Notes under the pieces: model-generated
Database searches by the model: none
Seen by the model: the letters and a program-made list of their open reading frames with translations, nothing else
Told to the model about the DNA's origin: nothing
Position numbers and translations under genes: made by a program
NCBI GenBank assembly: GCA_021234155.1
Contig: JAJEKV010000505.1
Span: 62,001 to 126,000 of the forward strand
From: Isoetes taiwanensis
Lineage: Eukaryota > Streptophyta > Lycopodiopsida > Isoetales > Isoetaceae
Length of the DNA: 64,000 bases
Direction of reading: 5' to 3'
Shown: positions 33,931 through 46,375 of the stretch, piece after piece
Position numbering within the stretch: position 1 is the first letter of the stretch
Layout of the letters: each line of letters starts with the position of its first letter

Positions 33931-36900
33931 AAATGAGCTTTGTTTTACAAAGCCTTCATGATGTTTGGGTCTAAGATCCTAGCAAAGGTTGGTTTTGGGG
34001 GTTCCAATACTCTACACATGGAGTGACTTTGGCAGCTCTTGACCGTAGCTCCTTTTTAGATATCCTGGCAATAGGGAGTATCAATGTGGCGGCTAAGTCA
34101 AATTCTATTGGAAAGATAACAGAGTTAGGTCAAGGTTTATGCCTCTAGCATGAGAAGAGGTGATGTACCAATATTTGAGCTTTGTTATGCTGAGGGTCTA
34201 GATGAATATAGCAAAGGAATGTTCTTGAGCACTTCTATCCAAGAGTAAGGCAGCAACTTTGTTGAGCTGAGAGAAGGACTTGCGAGGTCCCAATGGGGTA
34301 TTGCAAACAAACCCTAGTTTGGAAAACAAAATTTAGGGTTTGAGCAATTTTAGTCATTTTGATATGGAGTATAACATTTCTAGCCTAATTTGAGGTCATA
34401 AGTGGGTTTTAGAATGTCTAATGGCCCTATTGCAACAAATTTCAGGCAATTTGGGGTTGTCTAGCTCAAGTTATGAAGGTTCAAAATTTTGACTACTCAC
34501 ATAGTGCGCTAGAGACTGGAGCTAAATTTTAGGTAGGGCTCCAGATGCACTCTGTGAGTAGAGTGACCACATGTTTAGGTCCTAGATAACTCAAAAGTTT
34601 GATATCATTTTCCTTCTCTACTGATGAGTGGAGCCGAATTCACCCTTACTTTCGAAGTTTTGGGTTCATTTTGATACGGTTTAGAGGTCAGTACTCACAC
34701 AATGTGCCGAGAATTTCGAGCTAAAATCTAGAAATGGCTCCACGCCTTTTCTGTGAACTTACTTTCTAGTGGCCAAATTTTTTTGGGTTGCCCTAGGGGC
34801 AAACCCTTGTTGATGTGGGTTTCGCATATTCCAAGTATATCTTTGGAATATGCTTAGAATATGTGAAAATCGCTAAAACCCGCCATTTCTCAGAAATGCC
34901 AGTCACCGAGTTCTTTGGGCATTTGTCTTATTGGCTAACGGTTGTCTTGGCACCAGAAGCTTCATCGCAACATTTTCACGGGAGGAGGATCGTTGGCGGA
35001 GAATCGGTGGAGCATTGTTTAATCTGAGTATTTCACTAAAGTTGAAATAGAGGGTTTGTTCGGAAAAGTAAGCTTCAATGGTTATGCATTTTTTGTAGAG
35101 ATCTTATCATTTCGTAGTCGTTTTCCTTTGTGTGCATTTTTCCAGGAAGTTCCAGGTTTCTTGAGTGGAAAAATAATATTCAGAGCATAGCACATTATTT
35201 GAGTCCCGGCCATGCTTTTGCGAATGGCTTTCTCGCCTGCATTGCCAAAGTGCTTCGAATGAATTGTGCCATATCCCGTGTTTGTGTAGTCAAAATGGTA
35301 TGGATGTGAAAAGAGTTGGATTTAAATCGTTCCCTTTTAGACCTTGTGTGTATGCATGACTCTATCTTTAGGGCACGTGGACATAGAAGACGATTATTCT
35401 TTAATATTGAATTTCGGGGACCATTTTTAGAACCGATATTTGGCTTTATAGGATGATTTTTAAGCTAATCAAGAACAACTGGCTATTCTTTTGTAAATAC
35501 AACACAATGATGTTTTCTCTAATTGTAGTGAGATTCAAAACTTCAATTATTCTTATCTCTTGCATTTTTCAAAACATTCAGGTCATTCATGGTTCAGAGC
35601 TTCGGTGCACATTATCTTATCACTTTGGAGGAGCATAAGCACATGAGCAGCCCCATTTTTGAAGGTAGGCTTACGATAAAGGGATTTCTAGCACCAATTT
35701 GAAGATTTTAGTGAAAATTATGGGTTGATTCCAAGGCTTGTTGTTAGCAAGTTGTATCTTCTTTGCAATTGTCATGCACTTAGTGTAGTATCAAATCAGC
35801 CACATTCATTAGGCATTTTGATTTCCAGAGAAATTGCTGGAGCAGGTACATCTATAAACCATATATTATTTGCCATGCTTCTATTATCTCATATAATGCT
35901 TATCTGGTGGAGAAGAGCGGGGACAATCGAATAAATTACTTAGGTTATAAATGTTTACTATAAAGCAAGTTAACCCTGCTCTTGCAATCCATAAATCGGT
36001 TCAGGGTAAGATTCAGGCCATTTTTGTAACCTCTTTACCTGGAATGTGTTGGTTGATGTTTTGCTTTTCCGTCTCATTTTTTCCCATGGAAAATTGGCCA
36101 TGATATTGCTTAAATTTGGGCAAAGAATTTATTCACTTTATTTACGTCTTTTGCAGCCTTGCCCTTTTTGTATTCTCACAAATTTGTTCCTTCGTCCTCT
36201 CCTCTGACTCTTCTCCTTTGTAGCCTTGGACTGTTCCTTTGTTTGCCGCATGTGATTCCAAATTGTTGTTCAATCTCAAATTACATAACAGGGCAATCAT
36301 AAAGATAATCAGAGACATGCTCGAAGACATAAACGGTGTTTGTATTATGGTTGTGTTATCTAACTAGAACATGTAAATTCATAGTAAGTCTATGAAGACT
36401 ATCTCACGTTTATGCCATTTATGCATGTTGAATGTGTGTGTTTTGAAATTAAGTTTGCCGATAGTAGATAAGTTTGTTGATTATCAGATGCTCACAAACC
36501 GGACTTTACTCATTGATGTTCACAACCAATGATGCGAGTTAAAGGGCAAATTACCTATAATGGCCATGGATTGCAAGAGTTTATTCCGCAGAAAACCTCT
36601 GCATATGTAAGCCAATTCGATTTGCATGGGGTGACATGATTCTGCGAAGAACGTTAGAATTCTCTCGTTGGATAGGCATATTCACCCCTTATTCCTTAAT
36701 CTACACTTTATGATTCTGGAGTAAAGTTCCTCGTTTTGTTTATGCAAGTACATAATTTGCTATATCTTGTATAACAAGATTCGCAAAAAATACTATAAGA
36801 TTTCAAGCGGAATACTATATGGTGTTGATTTTGTAAGTCTGAGAATACAATTATGAGGGCTCTCGCCATTCTACCCCGTCCCCCATGTGAATATGCACCC

Positions 36901-37734
36901 AAACCAAAGGGGTTTAAGGGGATTTTAATTTAAATGTGTTGGACCCAATGGTTGTGTTAATTAATGTCAATGGTAGTTATGTGTTGGTTGTTATGTGTTG
37001 GTTGTTATGTGTTGGGGATTTTAATTTTTATATGTTGGATGTTAATGGTTTGTGTTGCAAAAACATTTTTGGCCCCTTGAGGGCCTTAGGGACGCCCCAG
37101 GTGTGACAAGAATTTTAGAATTCAAACAAGAAAAAAAAAAACTAGAATTCATTTGAGGCTTTCATTGTAGCTTTTGAATTTCATCACAATAAAACAAATA
37201 GAAGATAAGTACCATAAAGATAGAGCTTTGATTGATCCCATTATTACAAAAGTCATAAAGTTTGCAACACCCATACACAAACATTTTTTTGAACTGAATT
37301 TAACGGCGACCTTTGGCCTCCATGGATTCTTGTGGTGAGAAACCAAAGTGGGAAACTTTTCTGCTTGTTAGCACAAGGATCTAAAAGCCTTGGAATTTGC
37401 TTAATAACTGCCTCAAAATCTAAAAATGCATGGTAATTTTTTGCAAGCTTCATTCGGAATGAGCCATAAAACAATATCCAATAGCGCAATCCTATATTAA
37501 TCAGCTGGTAGGATGTGAAAGCCTACCAAACCCAGCCGAGAAATTGCTGTTTTAACATAGATAACTTAACCAAACATATCCATAGCATACACCATAAAAG
37601 AGATCTCGGGAGAGAGCTTTCCAACGCAATAAAAAATCATCTCAAGCGAGCTCTGGATCAAAAGTTATGACAAGAAATGTGTTGCCGACGGTATTAACTG
37701 GCACTACATGCGCCCTTCAAGCCCACAACAAGAG
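33931..37734. other. Intergenic stretch with degenerate repeats
   Basis: No gene is supported. A degenerate direct repeat (ACTCACA.AGTGCGC...GGAGCTAAA.TTTAG...GGCTCCA) at about 34492-34575 recurs at about 34691-34775. Short frames (34815-35027, 35453-35638, 36142-36330) show no domain. 36960-37040 holds repeats of TATGTGTTGGTTGT, and 37131-37141 is an A-run. Confidence 0.4.
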
Positions 37735-38110
37735 GGCTTTTTTGTTGTGAAGCCATTGGTTGTTGACCATTATGCACCACACGCACAAAAAGGGCTTTTG
37801 TTGTGAGCCATTGGTTGTTTACCATTATGCACCACACGCACAAAAAGGGCTTTTGTTGTGAGCCATTGGTTGTTGACCATTATGCACCACACACAAAAAG
37901 GGCTTTGTTTGTGAGCCATTGGTTGTTGACCATTGGAAAAAAAAAAAGGCTAAAATCAATGGCTCGAAAATGGTGCACTCTAGATATCGCATTAGTACAT
38001 CCATTTGAATACATGATCGAAATCATAGGAAAACCTTAGTGAAAAGCGGTACAAAAAACACAAAGAAAACCCCTTTTATTATGCTACATATTCTGCGACA
38101 TGTTTTGTTT
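37735..38110 (+). repeat. Dispersed repeat family R, copy 2 with four tandem ~57-bp units
   Basis: The phrase GGGCTTTTGTTGTGAGCCATTGG...GACCATTATGCACCACACGCACAAAAA occurs four times in a row (about 37735-37930), each copy with small differences. After an A-run the sequence follows copy 1 (33770-33920), including GGTGCAC, GCATTAGTACATCCA and TTATGCTACATAT. The tandem expansion is specific to this copy. Confidence 0.88.
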
Positions 38111-38152
38111 ACCAACATGTCCGATTGGTGTTCCCGAGATGTAGGATCCTGA

Positions 38153-38269
38153 AAAGGGAAGTTTGACAGCAAGTATATTCTCCATGCCATGGAAAAGCTA
38201 GAGAACTTAGAGCCAGAATTAGGAGAGCGGATGAGCACACGGGGACATTGGCAATCTTGTGTCGGCAAG
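38153..38269 (+). pseudogene. Exon-like fragment (39 codons) with splice-like borders
   Basis: The open frame reads ...FDSKYILHAMEKLENLE... and ends at AAG|GTAATG (donor GT at 38270). It is preceded by AAAAG, an acceptor-like border. The composition is protein-like but no family is recognised. It starts just after repeat R. Confidence 0.25.
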
Positions 38270-39125
38270 GTAATGTTCTAATCTCATTTCTATTGTGGCT
38301 AGAATAGCTTCGCGCCAGAGCTAGCCGCTTCAATATTAGCTCGCAATTGAAGCATAGGCTTTGATTGTGTGCACTAGTTTTTTGAGTCTCGGATCGTTAC
38401 TCTAGAAGGTGCAAAAGTGAGCATAACAATTTGCTTTTGTAATATGCTCGTGACCATCTATTTTATCATAAGACTCCTATTGGATCCGCTTTAATCGTTG
38501 TATAACGCATGGTGCGATCTGGATTTCAATTATGCTCTCGTTCCTCTCTCGTCTCTTCTCACTTGGCAACTAAAACTTTAATCATGTTATATTTGAGGGT
38601 ATTGTGTGTTGGGTTTGAACATATATCCCGATGGGAGAATAAGTCTACTATTGGTTTCCTTCAGGACAAAGAGCTTTCAAGAGTTTACACATTTTATAGA
38701 TTTTAATATACTTCCAAGTATGTCGACCAACAATATGGGCATACATCCAACCAAGAATTGCAATGCCTAGTGGCTAAGTGGCGGCGAGGATGTGAACTGG
38801 TGGGCAAATGCTCCAAATAATGAAAACATTACATCTGACTAAGATGTATCCGGAAATATTTCTGATATTCCCCAAAACCATGATGTGATAGTTTTTTCCT
38901 CGCTCTCAAAGGCCTCTCATGCATGATTCGTAGGGTGCTTCATGACATTGTTTACCCCGCAATTCAAATGCTATAGTTGCATACAAGCTGAAGCTTTATA
39001 TAAGCATTTGTAAATTTTTTGAAGTATCCCGTTGGGTTCCTATTGCCATGTCTGAGTGAACAAATCAACGTCGATAGATATTGAGGATTTAAGCTATTAA
39101 TGGTGATCTTTGTGTTGTCTCATAG

Positions 39126-39333
39126 GTATAAATATGAGTTAACAAGAATGTCACAGATCGACATTGGAGGTGTTGACAAGTGGGTGGATATCATGTCTAC
39201 TCCTCATATGTTTTGTCACAAAATTCTATCGCGGCAACTCCCCGTGAAGTCACATTCATGCAAAGATGGTGTCTATTTTCACGGCTACCATAATGACTTC
39301 CAAACTTTTATTCAAAGATATAAACCCACTTAG
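39126..39333 (+). pseudogene. Exon-like fragment, possible terminal exon
   Basis: A T-rich tract ending TCATAG (acceptor AG at 39124-39125) precedes a frame of 68 codons (YKYELTRMSQIDIGGVDKW...) ending at a stop at 39333. No domain is recognised and no compatible upstream exon was confirmed. Confidence 0.25.
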
Positions 39334-42300
39334 TTCCATTGTCACGTGCTTATTTAGGCATTAACGCCATGAAGGATCTCTGAGGCTACTTCTCTTCCTC
39401 TTAATTTCTGGATGGCTTCTAGTTTAATGGCCAATTTTGAAACAATCGAATCTTGGGGCTTTACCTCATGTCCTCATGAGCATTTTTTTAGACTTGTGTC
39501 ACGTAGGCTGCATTCTTTACATCAATGTTTCTCATCTATGTGTTTTCTAGTATTGTTCGAATATTCTAGAAAGGCATATGTTCAAAATTTGCAGGAATCC
39601 ATTTCCGCAAGCAAATGAGCATATTGTCGCTTTTCTTTGCCGAAGGCCAATTCAATTTGTGCAGTATTACACTTAAATTGCTTGCAAAGTCGTTCCTACT
39701 TTTTGTGCTCCCCGCCGGCACCTCAAAAGTCTTTTGCACATCTGTAGCATTCCAGACTTAATGTCCTAAGAAGTCGCATTGCCAAATTTCAAAGCCCAAC
39801 ATATCGTCATAGCCAGACTGCAGAGCCAGAATGCATCGCAGAATACTAGTGCTACATAGCTAGAATGCATGCTGAACTCCAAGCTTTGATAGATTGGATT
39901 GCAAAACCGGCATAAAATCAAAGTATGAAGAGTAGAATCTCCAAAAACAATCAAGCTATGGCGTGACCGCCATAGCTAGCTCTATCATAGTCCCGTAGGT
40001 TATCTTTGAAATACTTTGATCTATGAATTTCTAGCACGTGCATTTTGATAAAATCTGGTCATTTCTAATGGGATTCTTTTATAGGGTGCGGGAAAGATGT
40101 TTGGCATTTCATTTTGCATAAATGTAATCATTTTTCTTTGTTTACTTTTTGCGACCAAAAATATGTTCTCCGGTTCTGTGTTGCGACTCCGCCATACTAT
40201 GCCACAATCATAGCTTGAACCTCATGTTTTGGAAGCCTCCGGTTTGTTTGCTTAGGGAGAGCTTCCTTATTTCCCCCCTTTTGATCCTTTTCTGTGCAAA
40301 AGTTCTTGGAAACCAAACTTTAAGTTTGGTATCCTCATCTTTGCTTTGCTTTCTGGACCAAGTCCAGATATGCATCCACCCCCTTTGACTACTTAAATGG
40401 TTTTTTGAACTGGGTGATTGTCATAGCCGATCTGCGGACCATCGGTTAGAAGTGATTGAATTGCCTCATGTGTCATGGTTGCGGCTTTGTTGAATCGGGC
40501 ATGGATCCTCCATCGAGCTCTTGGTGGATGGCAAAGAACACACTCTTCCAAAGATTCTTCCAGGATATTACGTTCAAAACATTTACATTGAAGAACTTGA
40601 AACCGTAGTTTTATGGTAAGCTATGTTCTTGTGTCTATTCTACTTCTATTATTTTATGATAAATATCTGGGTTGTGGAAGTTCTCAATGTACTTAGATGT
40701 GCTTACGTTTGTCCTGTTTTGTTTTCTCAAGTAGCTTGGTCCCAGCAGATTATGTATTTTGATCCAGCCTAAGCATTTGAGTATGTAGCACTCTGCCTCC
40801 ACCAATTGCTTCTTTGCACAAGCCTCACGGATCTTTGCAAATGCAGCCAATAGAGATGTTGCAAATTGTAGGTAGAGTTGGTGGATGGACTTGATTTGAG
40901 CATGTCCGGCTAGTAATGTTCCACCTTCTTTGTTTTTTTTCTTTCCATTTATTTGAGACTCACATTGTGATATCAAGAATGCTTCAAATTAGCCAAGTTT
41001 AGAAGTAAGTCACATTTGCCTTTATGAGTAATTCTAGTATTTGGTTATTGTCTTCAAAAAGTTAAATTGTTAAATTGTTATGATGGGAGTCTATTATTAC
41101 ATTCGTTGGAAATAGAAGAGTTTCAGTCTCATTGGTTTGCTATTTTGAGTGTTACTCGTGTGAGTTAACTTTGGTGCTTATTTCATTCTTCATAAACATG
41201 ACAAAGTTTATGAAGAATGTATAGGTCGATCATCATTTTGTATACTTGAGCTGATCAAGATTGTCTATCAAGATTGTTGTTTATACAAGGTCAATAATGT
41301 CCAATGTAAACAATAGATTTTTCCCAATTTTTAGGTTAAAATATTTCAATCGATTGTCCTATTGGCGAATTTGTAGGCTATTTTTGATTGCTTATAATGG
41401 TTGACAATGTAACAGTTTGACTAAGGTATTATGTGAAATATTTACGAACACCAATTGATCATAAACGTAGTTGCAATAGCCTTTAATATATTTCTCAAGC
41501 CAAGGCGAATCTGGCCTTCACCATTGAGGTAATGCTATGTAGAATGGAGGCATTGAATCTTTTTTGCATTTGTTATGCTTACCTAAATGTTGTATATGAG
41601 ATGCAATGAAGCATATCATATAATGAACACTTGTATACACCGTAGATATTTATGAAACACGGTATACAACCGTAGATATGTTACATATGAAAGGGAAAGA
41701 CCACAACATGAAATAACTCGAAAACCATATGATCTTATAACGAAGCTTGGAAACACCGCCCATGTGATCCCGGAATTTGTTGGCAATATGAGTAGTTTGT
41801 CTTATTGAAGGGTCGCCATTCAATCCTCACTAAAAATTGATTTTAGGTCTAGTTTGTGAATGGAAAATCCTATCTTAGTGATGAAGGGTATCAATCTTCA
41901 CTAAAAAACGATTAAAGGTCTAAACATTTCTTTGATTGTGGGGCACCAATGTAGCAAATCCTCGTTATCGTCTACTATAGATTCATATTATCTTGTGGAA
42001 CATATTATGTCGTGAAAGCATTGGTTTTTCCTTTTCTGTCTGTGTTGCGTGAAAATGCAAGCACCATTGGCCTTTGTAATTCCATGGGTTAGTGTGATCG
42101 CCAAGACCAAGGGCGTGTCCCAAAGTGATCGAAAGAGACAAACCAGATGAAAAAAACAAATCAGCATTCAAGTTCGATCTTAAAGAATAATCAAATAAAA
42201 AAACATGAAAACAAACGCTGAAACAGAAACCATAAAAACACACTTTCGCGTCACTGGAGGGCAACCCCTCGTGCGCAGCACCTTGTTTTTTTTAAGTTTT

Positions 42301-42361
42301 ATTAGAATTTCATACTTACTTTTGCTAATTAAATCTTTTGCTTAGCTCTTCTACACTATTT
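39334..42361. other. Low-information stretch
   Basis: Short frames on both strands (for example 40635-40976 minus, 113 codons; 41983-42264 minus) have no recognised domain. A weak direct repeat (TCACTAAAAA...GATTTTAGGTCTA) occurs near 41825 and 41898. No RNA gene was seen. Confidence 0.4.
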
Positions 42362-42496
42362 GATGGGGAAAAAAATTTCCCCCCTCCCCATTTCCCGAGG
42401 TTCATGCTTGGGATTTCAACTCCAAGACTGAAGATCTAGACTATTAGTACTACTAGGAAAATGGCCAGCACTCGATCTTGGCCCTCCAAGATCATT

Positions 42497-42506
42497 GCTC
42501 TGATAC
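42497..42506 (-). promoter_or_regulatory. tRNA-iMet-type primer-binding site
   Basis: GTATCAGAGC on the minus strand, 5 nt after the LTR end. The first two bases of the usual TGGTATCAGAGC differ (AAGTATCAGAGC), so the match is partial. Confidence 0.65.
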
Positions 42507-42511
42507 TTCTA

Positions 42512-44052
42512 TGACGTCCCCTGATTGTATACGACGCCCCGATCGTATAGAACTGGAATTCATCCCTCCTCTACAGTGCAAGCTCGCTGCCACGAGGCTG
42601 TCCACCTATTATCGGGCGGGCCCTCGATGGGGAGCAAGGACCCGACAGGGAAGAATAGACGTGTCATTCATCCCGTCCCCCGTGGGATCTACCTAGCTGC
42701 GGAAGCACATCAAACATGAGCACATAGCATCAAATAACATACATATCCACGAAGGGTGGCTCACTATAACATAGCATCTGTAACAACAACATCAGTAACA
42801 TCAAAATAAGGGGAATCCTATCTAAGACTCAGACTCAAGGGGATCGACTGACAGCTCGGGTCTCCAGAGGTCAAAGCAGACATAGTTCATAACAATTAGC
42901 TGGCATAGAACTGGTCATTGGGTAATCGACTCCATCCGCCCCTCCTGTGCATACTTTGCAGATAGGTTGATAAGTCTTGGAGCCTGACTGTAGCTTGCCG
43001 AGTGCATAGCCAAAGGGGCTACTCCTGGATTACATCTCCCCAGCTCTCGATGAGGCAGGAGGAGATAACTCCCTCTAGAAGATGCATGCCAGTTACAGGC
43101 AGGCTAGAGAGCCACTGCTCGTCTACGACTTCAACGCCATTGAAGATGACGCATCACCCAAGAGGTGTCGAGCTCATACCTTGCCCACACTCAGTGGCAA
43201 GCTATTAGGCCTAGCCCACAGTGTACCCCAGTAGGCTTTACACACCATAGGGATCAACTGTAACCGGACAAGTCTTCCTTGCCAGTCGGTCTAACTTTGC
43301 CACCCACAGCCAGACGGATTCTTATGCCCAGGCCACACTAATTGGGAATTAATGAGGCTAGCTAGATACATCATCTACTAAGGTTTTCGGTGTCTCTACC
43401 TCCCTCCCAATACACAAGAATGCGCACAGAGTTAGAACATCATCATCCATAGAATCAAAATACAGAATAACATCTAATCTATCTACCTAAACATACATGG
43501 TTAGGTTCCTTCGTTAGAGGCTGAGATCTTGGAATCTATGGGTCCTCTAAGGCTAATAGAAGATGCTAACTCGGCCTAATGTCGGTCGGGAAGTCGGCAT
43601 TGCACAACAGATTGACCACATACCAGATCCCTGACTCGCTTCGACTCCATGAAAGGCATCCATGCTCTCGATCTGGCCAGAGACGATCAAATGAGCGTGA
43701 TTTATTAGGCAATGCTGGCTTCCCGACGTCTGGCAAGGCGGAATGGCGCAGGCACTGCTCTTGGAGACTGGAATCCGTAAAAGGAGACATTTTTAGGGTT
43801 CCTGCCTCTTTATGCCCACGTTTTAGGGTTAGGGTCTAATGGGCCATATGGCTCATATGGGGTATTGCCACGTGGCAATATAGGATATATTCACATGTTG
43901 TATAACATGTGCAATCTAATAGGTTCTAATGGTTGTACCCCATGGTACAATCCTTTATGGTCGCCGTGTACATGTCATTATAGTCGACATGTACTAGTGA
44001 TGTGGCAGTATAATATACGTATTTAGATCATATATTATGCTGGAACGTCACA
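42512..44052 (-). repeat. 5' LTR, 1541 bp
   Basis: Boundaries are set by the terminal inverted pair TGACGT.../...ACGTCA with TG and CA ends and by the adjacent primer-binding site. No second copy is present in the window. Confidence 0.65.
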
Positions 44053-45400
44053 ATGATATCTTGAACATTTATTAGCGCTCTTAAACCCCCACTCAGTCTT
44101 TATGGCTCCCATGTGTTCATGCTGTAAGCAAATATACATGAGACTTGGACAATAGTACTTGAGCGCCCAAACTGAGTTAGAAGCATGGGAGATCTTTGTG
44201 AGCCTTTAGCAAGGCCTTGTTATTGTTTTATAGAAATTAAACTGTTGACACGAAATTATAGAAATTGACAACGTATTTGATCCAACATTTTTCTTCGTCA
44301 TTGTCGCATACATATTCTGCATTAAAAATTTAGTTTCCACAAAACAATATATGTCAGGTAACCGACAATATCTGCCAGGTAACGGTCATGTAATGGTGTA
44401 GTTGATAAGACATAGAAGAAGAAGAAGAAGAAGAAGAAGAAGAAGAAGAGATTTTAATGTAATCACCACAAGTTGATAAGACATAAAGACTAGGAAGCAT
44501 CAAACTATAAGATAAAGATGTCAAACTGATGTAGAATGCCTTCGCCTATGTCTATGTGACTCTTGTTAAAGTGCACATACATTATGCAAACTGCCAAGCA
44601 GGCCCAAAACGAACAGCTATCCCTAAAATCTTTGTGGTTAGTCTGGTTGCCTTTTTAACGTAGAAACCCCATTGTTTGAACCAGAGCTTACCCTTTTCAG
44701 TGAGAGAGTAGAGACCTACAATTGAAAGTCGATCATGTCGGGTTAGAAATCGACATGTCTTCACGAACTATAGCTTTACAATCTGGCGGAAATATGCATG
44801 CAAATGGAGCAGGCAGGGAAGCTTATAGGTGAAGATTCCTTCTCTGATTGATAACGGCTCGAAAATTCCACTAGTAAGATGCAAAAATATAGCGCCATGT
44901 GGGCAGCAAACACTGAAGTATGCTTATAAAAATGATTAATACCCGATTGGGGATCAAGATTGGATGATTAAGGTGAAACACAATTTTGTTTACCCACTTT
45001 ATTCAATGGTTGAGATTGAGACAAAAATTTTGTGTCTGGAGCCACATATAAAATAATTGATTCATTTGGACTAACGTCTTAGTCAAATTTGATGGGACGT
45101 CATCTCAAGATGAATATCTTTGCAAGTGCTCAATATTGTTTAAAAGCCTAGATATTCGTAAATGCGCAAGTCTGTTCTCTTCCATATCAAAACAGCCTCT
45201 TTTATTTATGAAACATGCCTCTAAGATTTCCTCTCCTTGTGCGTGGCTTCAAAATACAAACAATGTTCTATTCAGCCAAATTGAACTTGTGTTCGCTCGT
45301 CGTTTAGACACCTCAATACTTGTGCCAATTATTCCTGTAATTTAAGGTCAAAGAATTATTTTTCTTAGTCATTGGCCTCTAGAAAATAGACTTTGCCTAG
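44053..45400. other. Non-coding stretch with GAA microsatellite
   Basis: GTTGATAAGACATA occurs on both sides of a (GAA)n tract (44400 and about 44472). Frames at 44582-44764 and 45136-45345 are short and without domains. Confidence 0.4.
44415..44449. repeat. (GAA)n microsatellite
   Basis: About a dozen uninterrupted GAA units; purine-only on the plus strand. Confidence 0.95.
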
Positions 45401-45409
45401 TTGATCTTG

Positions 45410-46350
45410 CCGGGACATTAACATGTGGATAAGCAGAGCTGAGCAAACAGTGTAACGCCATGGCACCGCATATTTTGAGAAGTATAAGAAAATGGTGGCA
45501 AGCTGCAACCAGCAGGGTTTAGTGACTATCATTTTATCTGGTTGGTTGCTACATAACTCCAAATAGAAACACCTTTCAGGGACAGCATTACAGGCTCTTG
45601 CAAAACAATATCTCTAACACGACAGGTTTTAGTGGCCTAACTTCACAAGGTCCTCACCAGAAAGTTTTGTTGCTTATCCCTTGTCTGAGACATGCTCCAA
45701 TATAATTTCTGGGTTACTTGTTTGCCAACCGTTGCTATATTCGATTATTCTAAGTCTGTATCTGTTCCCATGTTGTGAGTAATAAGAAGAGTCGATCATT
45801 TCCTCTGTATTTGCTGTATTAGCTCCCAAAAAAAGAAAACAGAAAGAATAACTTTGCAACTTGGAGTTACCTTTTGAGAGCAGAAGTATGAGCTCTTGAG
45901 AAACAAGACTCTAACATGCTAGTAGCTTGCCCTTTGTTTGACCTGAAATCCTTTCACCTCGCATCTTCATAATTACCATAAGGGGGCAAGTATCACAAAG
46001 CAAATTTGCAAACATCCCACGTCTGAGACATGTTCCAGAATAAATCCAGGTTACTTGCTTGCCAGCTTTTGTCATATTCAATTATTCTAAATCTTACCTG
46101 TTTTCATGTGGATAAAAACAACCAAGCAAACAGGATTTAAGCAACCCATATTTTTGGGGTACAAAACCTGCAATCAGCAAGGGTTACTAAGATGAGAATC
46201 ATTTCATTTTCTGCTATATAAACTCCAAAAAGAAATAGAAGGAATAACTTTGCAAGTTAGAGTTACCTTTCAATATTTGTAGTACAAGATCTTGAGAAAC
46301 AGTATTATAAACATGAGAAAGTAGCATGCTCTCTGTTTGAACCCTTTCAT
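45410..46350. repeat. Three degenerate ~330-bp tandem units downstream of the kinase gene
   Basis: Units at about 45410-45660, 45670-45990 and 46010-46350 share ordered blocks. Units 2 and 3 share TCTGAGACATG.TCCA, GGTTACTTG.TTGCCA, GAATAACTTTGCAA and CTTGAGAAACA. Unit 1 matches the middle of unit 3 (CAAACAG...CAGCA.GGTTTA...ACTCCAAA.AGAAA). The array ends about 25 bp before the kinase stop codon and could contribute to its 3' untranslated region. Confidence 0.75.
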
Positions 46351-46375
46351 CATGGTTCTTCCAACATGAAAACCT

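Larger units (their letters stand above)
42362..44052 (-). mobile_element. Truncated LTR retrotransposon: 5' LTR, PBS and leader
   Basis: On the minus strand an LTR runs from TGTGACGTTCC (44052) to GGGGACGTCA (42512), with TG...CA ends that also form a short inverted repeat. It is followed after 5 nt by GTATCAGAGC (42506-42497), an initiator-tRNA-Met-type primer-binding site, and then about 130 bp of leader. Gag, pol and the 3' LTR are absent, so the copy is truncated on its 3' side. The short plus and minus frames inside (for example 42478-42696, 43579-43839) are incidental. Confidence 0.7.

Noticed and set aside
37735-37930. CRISPR-like regular repeats
   Set aside because: Units are contiguous without unique spacers, and the context is eukaryotic.
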